Below are positions 9,799 to 18,626 of a stretch of 64,000 bases of DNA, piece after piece. Under the pieces are notes generated by a model, which was not told the DNA's origin, made no database searches, and saw nothing but the letters and a program-made list of their open reading frames with translations. Origin of the DNA: Rosistilla oblonga (GTDB lineage Bacteria > Planctomycetota > Planctomycetia > Pirellulales > Pirellulaceae); contig NZ_CP036292.1 of the NCBI RefSeq assembly GCF_007751715.1, forward strand, positions 2,852,001-2,916,000, written 5' to 3'. Both the position numbers and the translations under genes were made by a program. Numbering within the stretch: position 1 is the stretch's first letter; every line of letters starts with the position of its first letter.

Positions 9799-10821
9799 CT
9801 ACTGACCGACGTATTGGGCATACAGCGACCGCGCTTTGGCGACCTCCTCGGTTCCAGCGATGATTGCCCTTCCGTCGGCGAACAGCGTGATCTCGAAGGG
9901 ATCGACGTTTAAGCGAACCAGGAACCGGTTCTGGTGGACCTCTCCGGTCTCGCGCCACTGGTCGGCGATCCTATCGATCGAAACCGCTCGCCCACCGGGG
10001 ATCTGCACCGCGTTGCGGCCACATAGAACGATCGGTTGGGCGGCGAAGTCGCCATTGAGGAAATCGAACGAACGCTGCTGGCACAGCGGGCAGTTGGCTT
10101 GGGCCGATTTACCGATCTCGATTTGCAACGTTCTTGAGGTCCACAGGTCGATCGATTGCAATTTTCCCTGCAGCGATGCGTTTCCGCTGACGATCCACTG
10201 AATCGCTTGACCGACCTGCAGGCTAGCGATCGTATGCGTTGCGGCATTTAAAACCCCCGCGGTATCACAGGTCGCGACCGATCCGGCTTCTGGCAGTTCG
10301 GGGACGACGCAGCGGAAGCAGGGGCGATCGACGCCGCGAAAGAATCCGACCTGCCCTTGAGCTCCCACGCATCCGCCGTGAACCCACGGCTTGCCCAACT
10401 TGACCGCCGCGTCGTTCAACAGCAAACGCGTCGGAAAGTTGTCGGTTGCATCGATGACCAGATCGATGTCAGACATCAGCCGCAAGATGTTGCCTGGGTC
10501 GACGTCGCAGGCCTCCGCCTCGATTTCGATCTCGCTGTTGATTCGTGTCAGCCGCGCCGCGGCCGCCGCTGCTTTGGCGACTTGCAATTCTGCGTCCGAT
10601 TCCTCGAACAGCGACTGCCGTTGCAGATTGCTCCATTCGACCGTATCGCGATCGACGAGCCGCAGAAATCCGACGCCCGCGCGAGCCAACAGTTCCGCCG
10701 CGACGGTTCCCAACGCACCGACTCCCAGCACGAGCACGCGCGCCGCGGCGATCCGCGCTTGCCCACTGGCAGCGATCGGGGCGAATTGAATTTGGCGTGC
10801 GTATCGTGTCGAACGAGTCAT
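9799..10821 (-). CDS. ThiF/MoeB-family E1-like adenylyltransferase
   Basis: 340 residues. Rossmann ATP site VLVLGVGALGTVAAELLARAG (about 29-49), conserved DRDTVEWSNLQRQ and DATDNFPTR (Asp126), two zinc CxxC pairs (Cys168/171 in CFRC, Cys244/247 in CPLC) and the candidate thiocarboxylate-transfer cysteine Cys185 in TCDTAG. Enzymes of this family adenylate the C-terminal glycine of ThiS, MoaD or similar sulfur carriers in thiamine or molybdopterin synthesis. Residues 250-340 form a short extra domain in place of the usual rhodanese domain. Whether it serves ThiS or MoaD cannot be told from the neighbours, so no symbol is given. Confidence 0.85.
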   Translation of the reverse strand: MTRSTRYARQIQFAPIAASGQARIAAARVLVLGVGALGTVAAELLARAGVGFLRLVDRDTVEWSNLQRQSLFEESDAELQVAKAAAAAARLTRINSEIEIEAEACDVDPGNILRLMSDIDLVIDATDNFPTRLLLNDAAVKLGKPWVHGGCVGAQGQVGFFRGVDRPCFRCVVPELPEAGSVATCDTAGVLNAATHTIASLQVGQAIQWIVSGNASLQGKLQSIDLWTSRTLQIEIGKSAQANCPLCQQRSFDFLNGDFAAQPIVLCGRNAVQIPGGRAVSIDRIADQWRETGEVHQNRFLVRLNVDPFEITLFADGRAIIAGTEEVAKARSLYAQYVGQ

Positions 10822-10954
10822 GGTGTTATCTGTTTTGGGCTGATTTGCAAATCATCGCGGCGCGAATTGGCTGGACAAACGCCGCCGCGATTGACGTTGT
10901 TTCAGGGGCCGTCGCTTCGGTAAGCTCTGCGCCTGCAAGCACCCCAAAACACCG

Positions 10955-11941
10955 TTGAGTCACGACGTGGATCTCTCGATCATTATTCCGATTTTCAACG
11001 AGGCCGATAGCGTCCGTCCGCTTTACGATCGGTTGGCGGAGGTGATGCCTCAGTTGCCCGCGGCGACCGAGATCGTCTTCGTCGACGATGGATCGACCGA
11101 TGGCAGTTCGCAACGGTTGGACCAGATCGCCACCCGCGACGGACGCGTGACAGTCGTTCACTTTCGCCGCAACTACGGCCAGACCGCCGCGATGCAAGCG
11201 GGGCTCGAACAGGCCCGCGGCCGCGTGCTTGTCACGCTCGATGGCGATCTGCAAAACGATCCGCACGACATTCCCGCGATGTTGGATGCGATCGACCAAG
11301 GGGCCGACCTAGTCCATGGCTGGCGGAAGGATCGCCACGACACTTGGCTCACGCGCAAGCTCCCCTCGCTGATCGCCAACCGCTTGATCTCGCGGGTGAC
11401 CGGGCTGCCGATCCACGACCTCGGCTGTACGCTCAAAGCGATTCGGGCCGAAGTCGCCGACGAATTGGATCTATACGGCGAGATGCACCGTTTCATCCCG
11501 GTGCTGGCGTATGCCCGCGGCGCGCGTTGCCACGAGATGGTCGTCGCCCATCACGCTCGGCAGTTTGGGACCAGCAAATATGGGCTCAGCCGCACGACTC
11601 GCGTTGTGTTGGATCTGATCACCGTCAAATTCTTGATCGACTACATGGATCGGCCGATGAAGCTGCTGGGGCGACTGGCTCTGGCGGCCCTTGCGGTCAG
11701 CGGTTTCGCGGGCCTCGGCGTTGCGGCGATGAAGCTTTTCAGCGGCATCGACATGACAGGCAATCCGCTGCTGTTGCTGACAGTTTTTATGGGAATCGTC
11801 TCGCTGCAGTTCTTCGGGCTGGGGCTGTTGGGAGAAATGAACACGCGACTCTATTATCAGCGCAGCAGTCGCCGCCCCTTTGCGATCCGCAGCATCACCC
11901 AATCCGCAAGCCAGACCGTTGCCATGAACCGCGCGGCGTAG
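10955..11941 (+). CDS. Family 2 glycosyltransferase with C-terminal membrane helices (DPM/ArnC-like)
   Basis: 328 residues from a TTG start. GT-A catalytic core: LSIIIPIFNEADSVRPLY, the nucleotide-binding VDDGSTDGS, and the metal-binding LDGDLQNDP. Two hydrophobic segments follow near 240-300 (LALAALAVSGFAGLGVAAMKL and LLLLTVFMGIVSLQFFGLGLLG). This is the layout of polyprenyl-phosphate sugar transferases (dolichol-phosphate mannosyltransferase/ArnC/GtrB type) that load a sugar on a lipid carrier at the inner membrane. Sugar and acceptor are unknown. It is divergent from the ThiF-like gene. Confidence 0.88.
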   Translation: MSHDVDLSIIIPIFNEADSVRPLYDRLAEVMPQLPAATEIVFVDDGSTDGSSQRLDQIATRDGRVTVVHFRRNYGQTAAMQAGLEQARGRVLVTLDGDLQNDPHDIPAMLDAIDQGADLVHGWRKDRHDTWLTRKLPSLIANRLISRVTGLPIHDLGCTLKAIRAEVADELDLYGEMHRFIPVLAYARGARCHEMVVAHHARQFGTSKYGLSRTTRVVLDLITVKFLIDYMDRPMKLLGRLALAALAVSGFAGLGVAAMKLFSGIDMTGNPLLLLTVFMGIVSLQFFGLGLLGEMNTRLYYQRSSRRPFAIRSITQSASQTVAMNRAA

Positions 11942-11946
11942 ATCGA

Positions 11947-12906
11947 TTAGCCGCGCGAGGTATGTTCTTCGGTCCGCCGCCGGTCGAAGAACGTCAGTTG
12001 CTGATACAGCATTTCCAGTCGTGGCGATTGGCCGCCGTGACGCTGCAATTCTCGCAACGGGTTGCCCACGATCGCTTCGACCTCTATCGGCCGCCCCTGT
12101 TTGAAGTCGACTCGCATGCTGCTGTCGTACGGGACCATCGCCCGCGTATCGTTCATCATCTTATCGACAAATGCTTCACCGATCGACTTGCCGCACTGCA
12201 TCGCGGCGGCTCGCACGTCGCGGATGATCTGTTCGGCCAACGCTTCCGACGCGGGATGGTTCATGATTTCCGCCGTCGATGCGTCCAACACGACCGACAG
12301 TCCGTTGAACGGGATATTCCACATCAGCTTTTGCCAGCGGACCTTGATCAGATCGTCGACAGCTTCGGCGGGGATCGATGCCAGTTTCAGATCGGCTTCG
12401 ATTTCGCGAGTCCGCTCGCTGATCGGCCGCACCGAGCCGTCGGCGCGGTATTCACCAAACGCGATCCGCCCGTAATCGATGTGGTCGATGTGTCCCGGAC
12501 CGACTTTGTTACTGCACAAGAAACAGCAGCCACCGAGAACGCGGTCGGGACCGACCACCGCGGCCGAATCCGCTTCGACGTGCAGTCCGTTTTGGAGCAC
12601 CAGCACGACGCCACCTTCACGCGTTGTGGCAGCCAAAATTTCCGCCAGTTGCTGATTGGCTGTCGTTTTGATCGCCACGATCGTGACGTCGCAGGCCGGC
12701 ATCTCGGCGGCGCTGCGGTAGGCGTTGACTTGCGGCAAGTGAAAGTTGCCGTTCTTGGAATCGACCTGTAATCCGTGCTGTTGCACGTGATCGAAATCCG
12801 AACGCAGCAGAAAGTGAACGTCGAGTCCGGCCCGAGCGAGCAGCCCACCGTAGTAACCGCCGAGCGCTCCGGTACCGATAATTGCATAACTTCGCTTGGA
12901 GGACAT
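11947..12906 (-). CDS. 2-dehydropantoate 2-reductase family (PanE/ApbA) oxidoreductase
   Basis: 319 residues. The start at 12906 was chosen because the NAD(P)-binding motif IIGTGALGGYYGGLLARAG follows within 10 residues, whereas an upstream start would add a stretch lying in an intergenic repeat. Conserved ketopantoate-reductase features are ALKTT-like VAIKTTANQQ, VLVLQNGL, and the C-terminal helical KVRWQKLMWNIPFNGLS with the catalytic Lys. The family reduces ketopantoate to pantoate for coenzyme A, but many planctomycete paralogs act on other 2-oxo acids, so the symbol is withheld. It is convergent with the glycosyltransferase, 5 bases apart. Confidence 0.85.
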   Translation of the reverse strand: MSSKRSYAIIGTGALGGYYGGLLARAGLDVHFLLRSDFDHVQQHGLQVDSKNGNFHLPQVNAYRSAAEMPACDVTIVAIKTTANQQLAEILAATTREGGVVLVLQNGLHVEADSAAVVGPDRVLGGCCFLCSNKVGPGHIDHIDYGRIAFGEYRADGSVRPISERTREIEADLKLASIPAEAVDDLIKVRWQKLMWNIPFNGLSVVLDASTAEIMNHPASEALAEQIIRDVRAAAMQCGKSIGEAFVDKMMNDTRAMVPYDSSMRVDFKQGRPIEVEAIVGNPLRELQRHGGQSPRLEMLYQQLTFFDRRRTEEHTSRG

Positions 12907-12937
12907 TCCGTTGCTCGCTTCTAAGTTAAGTTTCGAT

Positions 12938-13002
12938 GGTCGCCTTTCACTCCGCGAAAGAGCGTGGCCCAAACTCGCACTTTCGCACAGCGAAAGGCGA
13001 CC
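12938..13002. repeat. Palindromic repeat, GGTCGCCTTTC family
   Basis: Left arm GGTCGCCTTTCACTCCGCGA begins at 12938. The right arm at 12980-13002 (CTTTCGCACAGCGAAAGGCG then ACC) is its imperfect reverse complement with three to four mismatches. Each arm is itself partly palindromic (CTTTC...GAAAG). It lies between the PanE-like gene and the end of the esterase gene. Confidence 0.65.
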
Positions 13003-13016
13003 GACCAGGCCCGCGA

Positions 13017-14312
13017 CTACTTGCCCCAGCGCCGGTCGGCGAAGTCCATGTAGGCGTTCCAATCGAAGTCGGTGACGTCGTGCTTGCCGGTTCGAATGTG
13101 ATAACCCAACGTGTGCATGATCGGTTTGTTGACCAGCGGCATCTCGGTTTTGCCACCGATTCCATCGGTTCCCAGCAGACGGAAGACGGGCGCTGCATGC
13201 ACAACCGACAGGAATTCACCACGTGGATCGGCCCACGTATCCTCTTTGGCACTCGCGATGTAGGCGCTGCGTGGTGCGATCAACGCAACCAGTTGATGCT
13301 GATCGACGGGGCAAGCTGATTCGTTGTTGCCGTATTGCGAATTGTTATCGCAGAACCAATGCGGGCAGGTTTTGTTGATCTGAGCTACCGTTTCGCCAAA
13401 CGCACGGCGACTGAGCGCCGCTCCGCCGCACCCCGAATCGTTGGAGATTGTGATCGAAAAACGCGGGTCGCTGGCACCAGCCCACAACGACGCCTTGCCT
13501 AGACGTGAGTGGCCGAAGACGGCGACCCGTTTCGTGTCGATCTCGGGATCGGTTTCCAGGTAATCCATCGCCCGACTCAAACCCCAGGCCCATGTTGCGA
13601 TCGAACCCCAGCCGTCTTTGGCGGGCGGATCGTACAACGCGTGAACGCCGTTCTTGAAACCGTCATCAAAATCGGGGTCGATGTCACCGTAATAGACTGT
13701 CGCCAATCCGTAGCCGCGATCGATGATCATCTCCACCGGCCAGCGGCTCGCCAACGCTCCACGACTCGCTTCGGTCGCCCGATGGTCGACAACTCCTTGT
13801 TCTTTGTTCGATCGCATCCAACTTTCGGACAACAGGACCGCCGGGTCGTTGGAGATCGTATGATTGCCATAAAAGTTGAGGGACAAGTAGGTCGGAACCG
13901 GCTTCTTCGCCTCGACACTTTTCTTGGGCAAGTAGATCAGGATGTCCATCGCCACGGTTTCATCGGCGTCGAAGTAGACACGCACCTGTTTCCGCGTCGC
14001 CTTGCCATTGACCGCATCGTCGCTCTGCTCAAAGACTTCAAAATGTAGCCCTTCGGGTTTGCCGGGCGCTTTGCCGTAAACCTCTTCGAGGAACAGCTGC
14101 ATGATTTCTTCGCGGCGCTTGGGCCATTGCTCCGCCGACGTGACGGGAGTGCCATCGGCCATCACCAACGGATCGGGCAGTGTATAGGCCGGAACCTTGG
14201 TTTCATCGTAATTAAAACCGGCCGGCTGGGCCGACAACATCGCTGTCGGTAGCATGAGCGTGAGGCAGAATATTGCGATTTGAAGAGACGTGGTTTTTGA
14301 AGTGGTAGGCAT
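13017..14312 (-). CDS. CE15-like glucuronoyl esterase family protein, copy 1
   Basis: 431 residues with a signal peptide (hydrophobic core IAIFCLTLMLPTAMLSA). Carbohydrate esterase family 15 signature GHSRLG with nucleophile Ser269, the following [15 protein letters not shown], and a C-terminal His411 in KHDVTDFDW complete the triad. CE15 enzymes cut ester bonds between glucuronic acid of xylan and lignin alcohols, or related uronoyl esters of algal glycans. The protein is probably exported. It is almost identical to the copy at 16509-17804, the two being separated by an insertion sequence. Confidence 0.88.
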   Translation of the reverse strand: MPTTSKTTSLQIAIFCLTLMLPTAMLSAQPAGFNYDETKVPAYTLPDPLVMADGTPVTSAEQWPKRREEIMQLFLEEVYGKAPGKPEGLHFEVFEQSDDAVNGKATRKQVRVYFDADETVAMDILIYLPKKSVEAKKPVPTYLSLNFYGNHTISNDPAVLLSESWMRSNKEQGVVDHRATEASRGALASRWPVEMIIDRGYGLATVYYGDIDPDFDDGFKNGVHALYDPPAKDGWGSIATWAWGLSRAMDYLETDPEIDTKRVAVFGHSRLGKASLWAGASDPRFSITISNDSGCGGAALSRRAFGETVAQINKTCPHWFCDNNSQYGNNESACPVDQHQLVALIAPRSAYIASAKEDTWADPRGEFLSVVHAAPVFRLLGTDGIGGKTEMPLVNKPIMHTLGYHIRTGKHDVTDFDWNAYMDFADRRWGK

Positions 14313-14504
14313 CGATGCGGGAGCTCCAGGAAGGGAATTTCAGTCCCACATGATGCTCGGCATCCTCAGGCGATGCAAGTCGCAGGGAAACAATCACAGA
14401 TTGCCAATCACGATTTCAAATCGAGGTTTCAGCAAGCGCGAGGCTGACAGCAGTATCGGACGCGATGTCGTGGCGGCTGATGCGCGGACAAATGCTCTGG
14501 CTGA
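14313..14504. promoter_or_regulatory. Duplicated 5' region of CE15 copy 1
   Basis: The first 120 bases upstream of the start codon (14313-14430) are close to those upstream of copy 2 (17805-17930), including GGGAATTTCAGTCCCACATG. The conservation covers the presumed promoter and leader, so both copies probably inherited the same control. Similarity decays farther upstream. Confidence 0.4.
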
Positions 14505-14640
14505 CCAAGGCTGCCCGCGTCGCTATGCCTTGGGCGACAACCAGTCTTGGATCTCCGCTGCTCCACGATTAAACCTCGGACTCCGTTGCGACAGTAACGT
14601 GAATCATGCTTTAGCCGCCAAGCCCATCGATACTCCATGG
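14505..14640 (-). pseudogene. Decayed 3' fragment of the 118-aa hypothetical gene
   Basis: This stretch aligns with the 3' end of the intact gene at 18003-18359: shared blocks include AACGTGAATCAT, GCCGCC(A/G)A(A/G)CCCATCGA and TACTCCA, with substitutions and small indels between. No reading frame is kept. It shows that the duplicated segment originally contained the esterase gene plus the end of its upstream neighbour, and that the extra fragment has since decayed. Confidence 0.65.
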
Positions 14641-14689
14641 ATCCGCCAGTGCCTCGACCTGAAATCGTTCCGGTCGGCACACGCGTGCG

Positions 14690-14758
14690 GCTTGTCGGTT
14701 TAATCAGCCGATTGGGCGTTAGCCCCGGTTCCGCTGCCACTAAACCGGGGCTAACGCC
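14690..14758. repeat. Left part of a palindromic repeat (GCTTGTCGGTTT family) split by an IS
   Basis: It begins with GCTTGTCGGTTTAATCAGCC and contains the inner palindrome GGGCGTTAGCCCCGGTT...AACCGGGGCTAACGCCC. The remaining part lies beyond the insertion at 16255-16299, ending AAACCGACAAGC. An intact copy in opposite orientation is at 21131-21244, which lets the original sequence be reconstructed. Confidence 0.8.
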
Positions 14759-16244
14759 CAATGGCACTCACTTTGACGTTGGGTCTTCTGGATCGTTGGG
14801 TTTACTTTTCTTTCTTCGTTTCTGGAAGTGGGTGGTTTTGGGGCGGCGGGCGTAGGCCTCGCGTGGATAACTGCGTCCTGGGCGATTGGGGAGCTTTTGC
14901 TTTGAGGCGTAGTGCAGCACGCGACCCAAACGTTCGATCCAACGACCGGGGGCACTGACTTCAATCCCCTGCAGCATGTGACGGTAGACAGACCACACGC
15001 CCGTAAAGCTTAATTCCCGTGGCTCACACTCGGCAATCACTGCGGCTTGGCGACGCAATTGGGTCGCCAAATTGTACGCGACCATCGACAAGGCGAACTC
15101 TTTGAGAAACATCTCCTTCGACTTCGCTCGGATCTCTTCGGTACCGATTACCAGTTTGATGTTGCGGATATCGACTTCGATATCGTTGCGTTTCCAGTAC
15201 AGATCGCGCAGTTGCTTGGGCGTCGCATCGATATCCTCGACGAGGTAGAGGCTCTCTTCCCCGATCTTCAATTCATGGATCATCGCCGCTATGACACAGT
15301 CGGATGGGAGGTCTGGATTGGTTACCCGTTCCTTGGCCGAAGGAGTCCAGGACACCCGGTAGCTTTTCGAAGTGGCTGTCGAATGGATTAGCTCTGCCCG
15401 CTTCCGAATTCGATTGAATCGATCTTTCTTTAGCCGTAGAACAAAATTGTGTCCATTCAAATGGGCATGATAAGCAGTCGAAAATATTCCGAACCCAGCG
15501 TCGGCCATGATGATGGATTTAGCCGGGAGTCGCTTCATGAGAGTTTGAGCAAGCCGAGTTTCTGAGACGGCGTTTGGGCCATACATAGCTCCAATCTCCT
15601 CAGGCACTGCTGCCCCCGAACTGAGTTCATGTGCGAAAACCACATACGCGATTGGCCACACACTTTCGCCGTACTGGTTAGGGGCGGGTGGGTAAGCGGC
15701 CTGAAGCTCGGCCACTGGAGCCAGTGTAAAGGTCGTTCCATCGATCAAGAACACACGCCGGTCACCCCATGTCGGCGCCGTCGAGTTAACGATCGACGAC
15801 GCGACACGCTCTTGGAACCAATGAGCTGCCTTCAAGCTGAGCCGATGTCGCGCATCGCTGTAACTGCTGCTCTTCGTCGAAAGCGAACCCTCGCGAAGAC
15901 GCTTGTTCGTCTTGAGTTCCGGGGGAGCCGTTGCGACAAAGTGGAGCACGGCATCTCGCAGACTCGCCTTGGGGTTGAGGCGTTGGAAGAGCATCAGCCA
16001 CAGAACTACACTTGTTTTATAGACGGCCGCTGGCCCAAGCTCTTCAAACACATCGGCATCGCCGATGTCCGTCCACTGTTTGAGCAGTTCGAAAGCCGCA
16101 CTAAGGTTCTGAGTTCTTGCATCGCTCGACATGGAATGGCTTTTTCTGGCAGTCAAAAGAAAACCAAACCGCTAGCGCAAATTCAGTGCCAATCACATGT
16201 GGTGGGAAGGGAAATGTTACTGGAATGTGAAAATGAGTGCCATT
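14759..16244 (-). mobile_element. IS4-family insertion sequence, about 1.49 kb
   Basis: The ends are imperfect inverted repeats: left CAATGGCACTCACTTTGAC, right (reverse complement) AAATGGCACTCATTTTCAC. GGCTAACGCC directly precedes (14749-14758) and follows (16245-16254) the element as a 10-bp target duplication. The element interrupts a palindromic repeat and carries one transposase gene. The exact terminal base is uncertain by one. Confidence 0.85.
14768..16132 (-). CDS. IS4-family DDE transposase
   Basis: 454 residues from the ATG at 16132; a TTG eight codons upstream is an alternative start. DDE_Tnp_1-type catalytic core: first Asp in VFLIDGTTF, second in IIMADAGFG, and the Glu region with the YREK-like pattern DLYWKRNDIEVDIRNIK. 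The C-terminus is basic (HFQKRRKKSKPNDPEDP), consistent with DNA binding. The reading frame is intact, so the element may still move. The gene fills nearly the whole element, ending nine bases from the left tip. Confidence 0.9.
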   Translation of the reverse strand: MSSDARTQNLSAAFELLKQWTDIGDADVFEELGPAAVYKTSVVLWLMLFQRLNPKASLRDAVLHFVATAPPELKTNKRLREGSLSTKSSSYSDARHRLSLKAAHWFQERVASSIVNSTAPTWGDRRVFLIDGTTFTLAPVAELQAAYPPAPNQYGESVWPIAYVVFAHELSSGAAVPEEIGAMYGPNAVSETRLAQTLMKRLPAKSIIMADAGFGIFSTAYHAHLNGHNFVLRLKKDRFNRIRKRAELIHSTATSKSYRVSWTPSAKERVTNPDLPSDCVIAAMIHELKIGEESLYLVEDIDATPKQLRDLYWKRNDIEVDIRNIKLVIGTEEIRAKSKEMFLKEFALSMVAYNLATQLRRQAAVIAECEPRELSFTGVWSVYRHMLQGIEVSAPGRWIERLGRVLHYASKQKLPNRPGRSYPREAYARRPKTTHFQKRRKKSKPNDPEDPTSK

Positions 16245-16508
16245 TGGCTAACGCCCAATGGCTAATGCAAGGAAGCTTGTTGAGACTAAACCGACAAGCA
16301 GCGTGCGGTGGCTGACGAAGGCTAGATCTGGTTTCATCAACCATGAACGCGATTGCCAAGTTCATGCAAATCGCGTGGAAAAAATCCATAGCCTAGGACT
16401 GAAGGGGAACGGGCCGTGAGACCTTCGGCTAGCAGCGAAGGGCGAAACTCGCAACCTGCCTATGGTCCGAAGCGGTTCGTTCAGACCGGCTTTCGACCAA
16501 GTCGGCGG
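16245..16508. other. Spacer between the IS and CE15 copy 2
   Basis: This holds the right-hand target duplication (16245-16254), the remainder of the split palindromic repeat (16255-16299) and about 200 bases without a recognisable gene. The last 20 bases before the esterase stop resemble the sequence behind copy 1. Confidence 0.5.
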
Positions 16509-17804
16509 CTACTTGCCCCAGCGCCTGTCGGCGAAGTCCATGTAGGCGTTCCAATCGAAGTCGGTGACGTCGTGCTTGCCGGTTCGAATGTGATAACCCA
16601 ACGTGTGCATGATCGGTTTGTTGACCGGCGGCATCTCGGTTGCGCCGCCGATTCCGTCGGTTCCCAGCAGGCGGTAGACCGGAGCGGCATGCACGGCGGA
16701 CAGGAATTCGCCGCGTGGATCGGCCCACGTGTCGTCTTCGGCACTGGCAATGTAGACGCTGCGGGGTGCGATCAACGCAACCAGTTGATGCTGATCGACG
16801 GGGCAAGCCCCTTCGTTGTCGCTGTACTTCAGATAGTTATCGCAGAACCAGTGCGGGAAGCTCTTGTTGATTCGAGCAACCGTTTCGCCAAACGCACGGC
16901 GGCTGAGCGCCGCGCCGCCGCATCCCGAATCATTGGAGATCGTGATCGAGAAACGTGGGTCGCTGGCACCAGCCCACAACGAAGTCTTGCCTAGACGCGA
17001 GTGGCCGAAGACGGCGACTCGTTTTGCGTCGATCTCGTCATCGGTTTCGAAATAGTCCATCGCCCGGCTCAATCCCCAGGCCCAAGTCGCAAGCGATCCC
17101 CAGCCGTCTTTGGCGGGCGGATCGTACAACGCGTGAACGCCATTTTTGAAACCGTCATCAAAATCGGGATCGATGTCGCCGTAATAGATCGTCGCCAATC
17201 CGTACCCGCGATCGATGATCATCTCCACGGGCCAGCGGTTCGCCGACGCACCACGACTCGCTTCGGTCGCACGATTTTTGACGACTCCTTTTTCTTTGCT
17301 CGATCGTATCCAACTTTCGGACAACAGGATCGCTGGATCGTTGGAGATCGAATGATTGCCAAAAAAGTTAAGAGTCAAAAAGGTCGGGACCGGCTTGTTG
17401 GCTTCGACGCTTTTCTTGGGCAAGTAGATCAAGATGTCCATCGCCACGGTTTCGTCGGCGTCGAAGAAGACGCGAACCTGTTTCCGCGTCGCCTTGCCAT
17501 TGACCGCATCGTCGCTCTGCTCGACGACCTTAAAGTGCAGCCCCTCAGGCTTGCCGGGGGCTTTGCCGTAAACCTCTTCGAGAAACAACTGCATGATCTC
17601 TTCGCGACGTTTGGGCCATTGGTCCGCCGAGGTAACGGGAGTGCCATCGGCCATCACCAACGGATCGGGCAACGTGTAGGCTGGAACTTTGGCTTCGTCG
17701 TAATTAAAACCGGCCGGTTGGGCCGACAACATCGCGGCCGGAAGCGCGAGCGCGAGGCAGAATACTGCGATTTGAAGAGACGTGGTTTTTGAAGTGGTAG
17801 GCAT
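16509..17804 (-). CDS. CE15-like glucuronoyl esterase family protein, copy 2
   Basis: 431 residues, the same length as copy 1 and collinear without gaps. The signal peptide ([18 protein letters not shown]) and catalytic elements GHSRLG (Ser269) and KHDVTDFDW (His411) are preserved. Differences are scattered and mostly conservative, for example TYLSLNFYGN versus [10 protein letters not shown] and CDNNSQYGNN versus [10 protein letters not shown], so both copies look functional. This copy keeps the intact upstream neighbour at 18003 and is probably the ancestral location. Confidence 0.88.
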   Translation of the reverse strand: MPTTSKTTSLQIAVFCLALALPAAMLSAQPAGFNYDEAKVPAYTLPDPLVMADGTPVTSADQWPKRREEIMQLFLEEVYGKAPGKPEGLHFKVVEQSDDAVNGKATRKQVRVFFDADETVAMDILIYLPKKSVEANKPVPTFLTLNFFGNHSISNDPAILLSESWIRSSKEKGVVKNRATEASRGASANRWPVEMIIDRGYGLATIYYGDIDPDFDDGFKNGVHALYDPPAKDGWGSLATWAWGLSRAMDYFETDDEIDAKRVAVFGHSRLGKTSLWAGASDPRFSITISNDSGCGGAALSRRAFGETVARINKSFPHWFCDNYLKYSDNEGACPVDQHQLVALIAPRSVYIASAEDDTWADPRGEFLSAVHAAPVYRLLGTDGIGGATEMPPVNKPIMHTLGYHIRTGKHDVTDFDWNAYMDFADRRWGK

Positions 17805-18002
17805 CGATGCGGGATCTCCAGGTAGGGAATTTCAGTCCCACATGATGTTCGGTATCCCCGGTCGATGCAAGTCGCGGGGATGCAATCGCAGAGCCAAGCA
17901 AGATTTCAAAGCGAGGTATCAGCCGCCACGCGTTAGTGCTCGGTTGCCAGCAGAACCTTGAGGTATCAAGTGCTACGCGCCAGCGCGAGGTTGCCAGCCT
18001 CG

Positions 18003-18359
18003 CTACGCCTGTGTTGGCGGCCAGTCCTGGATCACGGCGACTTCGCGGTTTTGTTTGTTCGCCGCATCGCGGGCAACGTGAATCATCCACTTGCCGCCGA
18101 ACCCATCGATACTCCACAGACCTTGCAGCGTCCCCTCGCCATCAAACGAACCGGGGTAATCGACGTGGTGCGAGCCCAGGTACTGCTTCACCAGCAGTGC
18201 TCGTTCCCCTTGCAATTGGCCGCTCAGCGTAAAAACGCCCACGATATCGCGGCCGCCACCAGACACCTGGCCATCGCGGAACGCAATCTGCAAATCTTCC
18301 ATCGGCTGTCGGCCCAAACCTTGTTGTTCCCACCAGCCCTCGCATCGAAGCCTGCTCAT
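18003..18359 (-). CDS. Conserved hypothetical protein (118 aa)
   Basis: The start at 18359 is favoured by GGAGG 11 bases upstream; the frame stays open farther upstream but that extension is low-information. The protein is beta-rich (LQIAFRDGQVSGGGRDIVGVFTLSGQL, GSFDGEGTLQGLWSIDGFGGKWMIHV), with alternating glycine and hydrophobic residues like small barrel proteins of planctomycetes. No catalytic motif; function unknown. A broken copy of its 3' end lies at 14505-14640. Confidence 0.6.
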   Translation of the reverse strand: MSRLRCEGWWEQQGLGRQPMEDLQIAFRDGQVSGGGRDIVGVFTLSGQLQGERALLVKQYLGSHHVDYPGSFDGEGTLQGLWSIDGFGGKWMIHVARDAANKQNREVAVIQDWPPTQA

Positions 18360-18626
18360 CGTCTGTAAAACCTCCGACCTCTCGAAAACTCTGGCCCCCT
18401 GTGACGCCCGCGTTATTATTGCGTCGGTGAGCCGAAAGCCAAGTTTTTTAGGGGCTCGATTCGGCGCGGACTGTTGAAAACGTCGTGGCTGTTGCGATCG
18501 CGGCGTCACCCCGGAAGACGATTTTCCACCGCGAAGCAGACGTTGATTTGGCGAGCGACTAAACTGATGGCCTTGATCTGCCCTGCTCCCAACTGGCCTC
18601 TATCCAATCTTTTGGAGACTCGATCG

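Noticed and set aside
13017-17804. The two CE15 copies as an assembly error
   Set aside because: They differ at many scattered positions and have different flanks and an IS between them.
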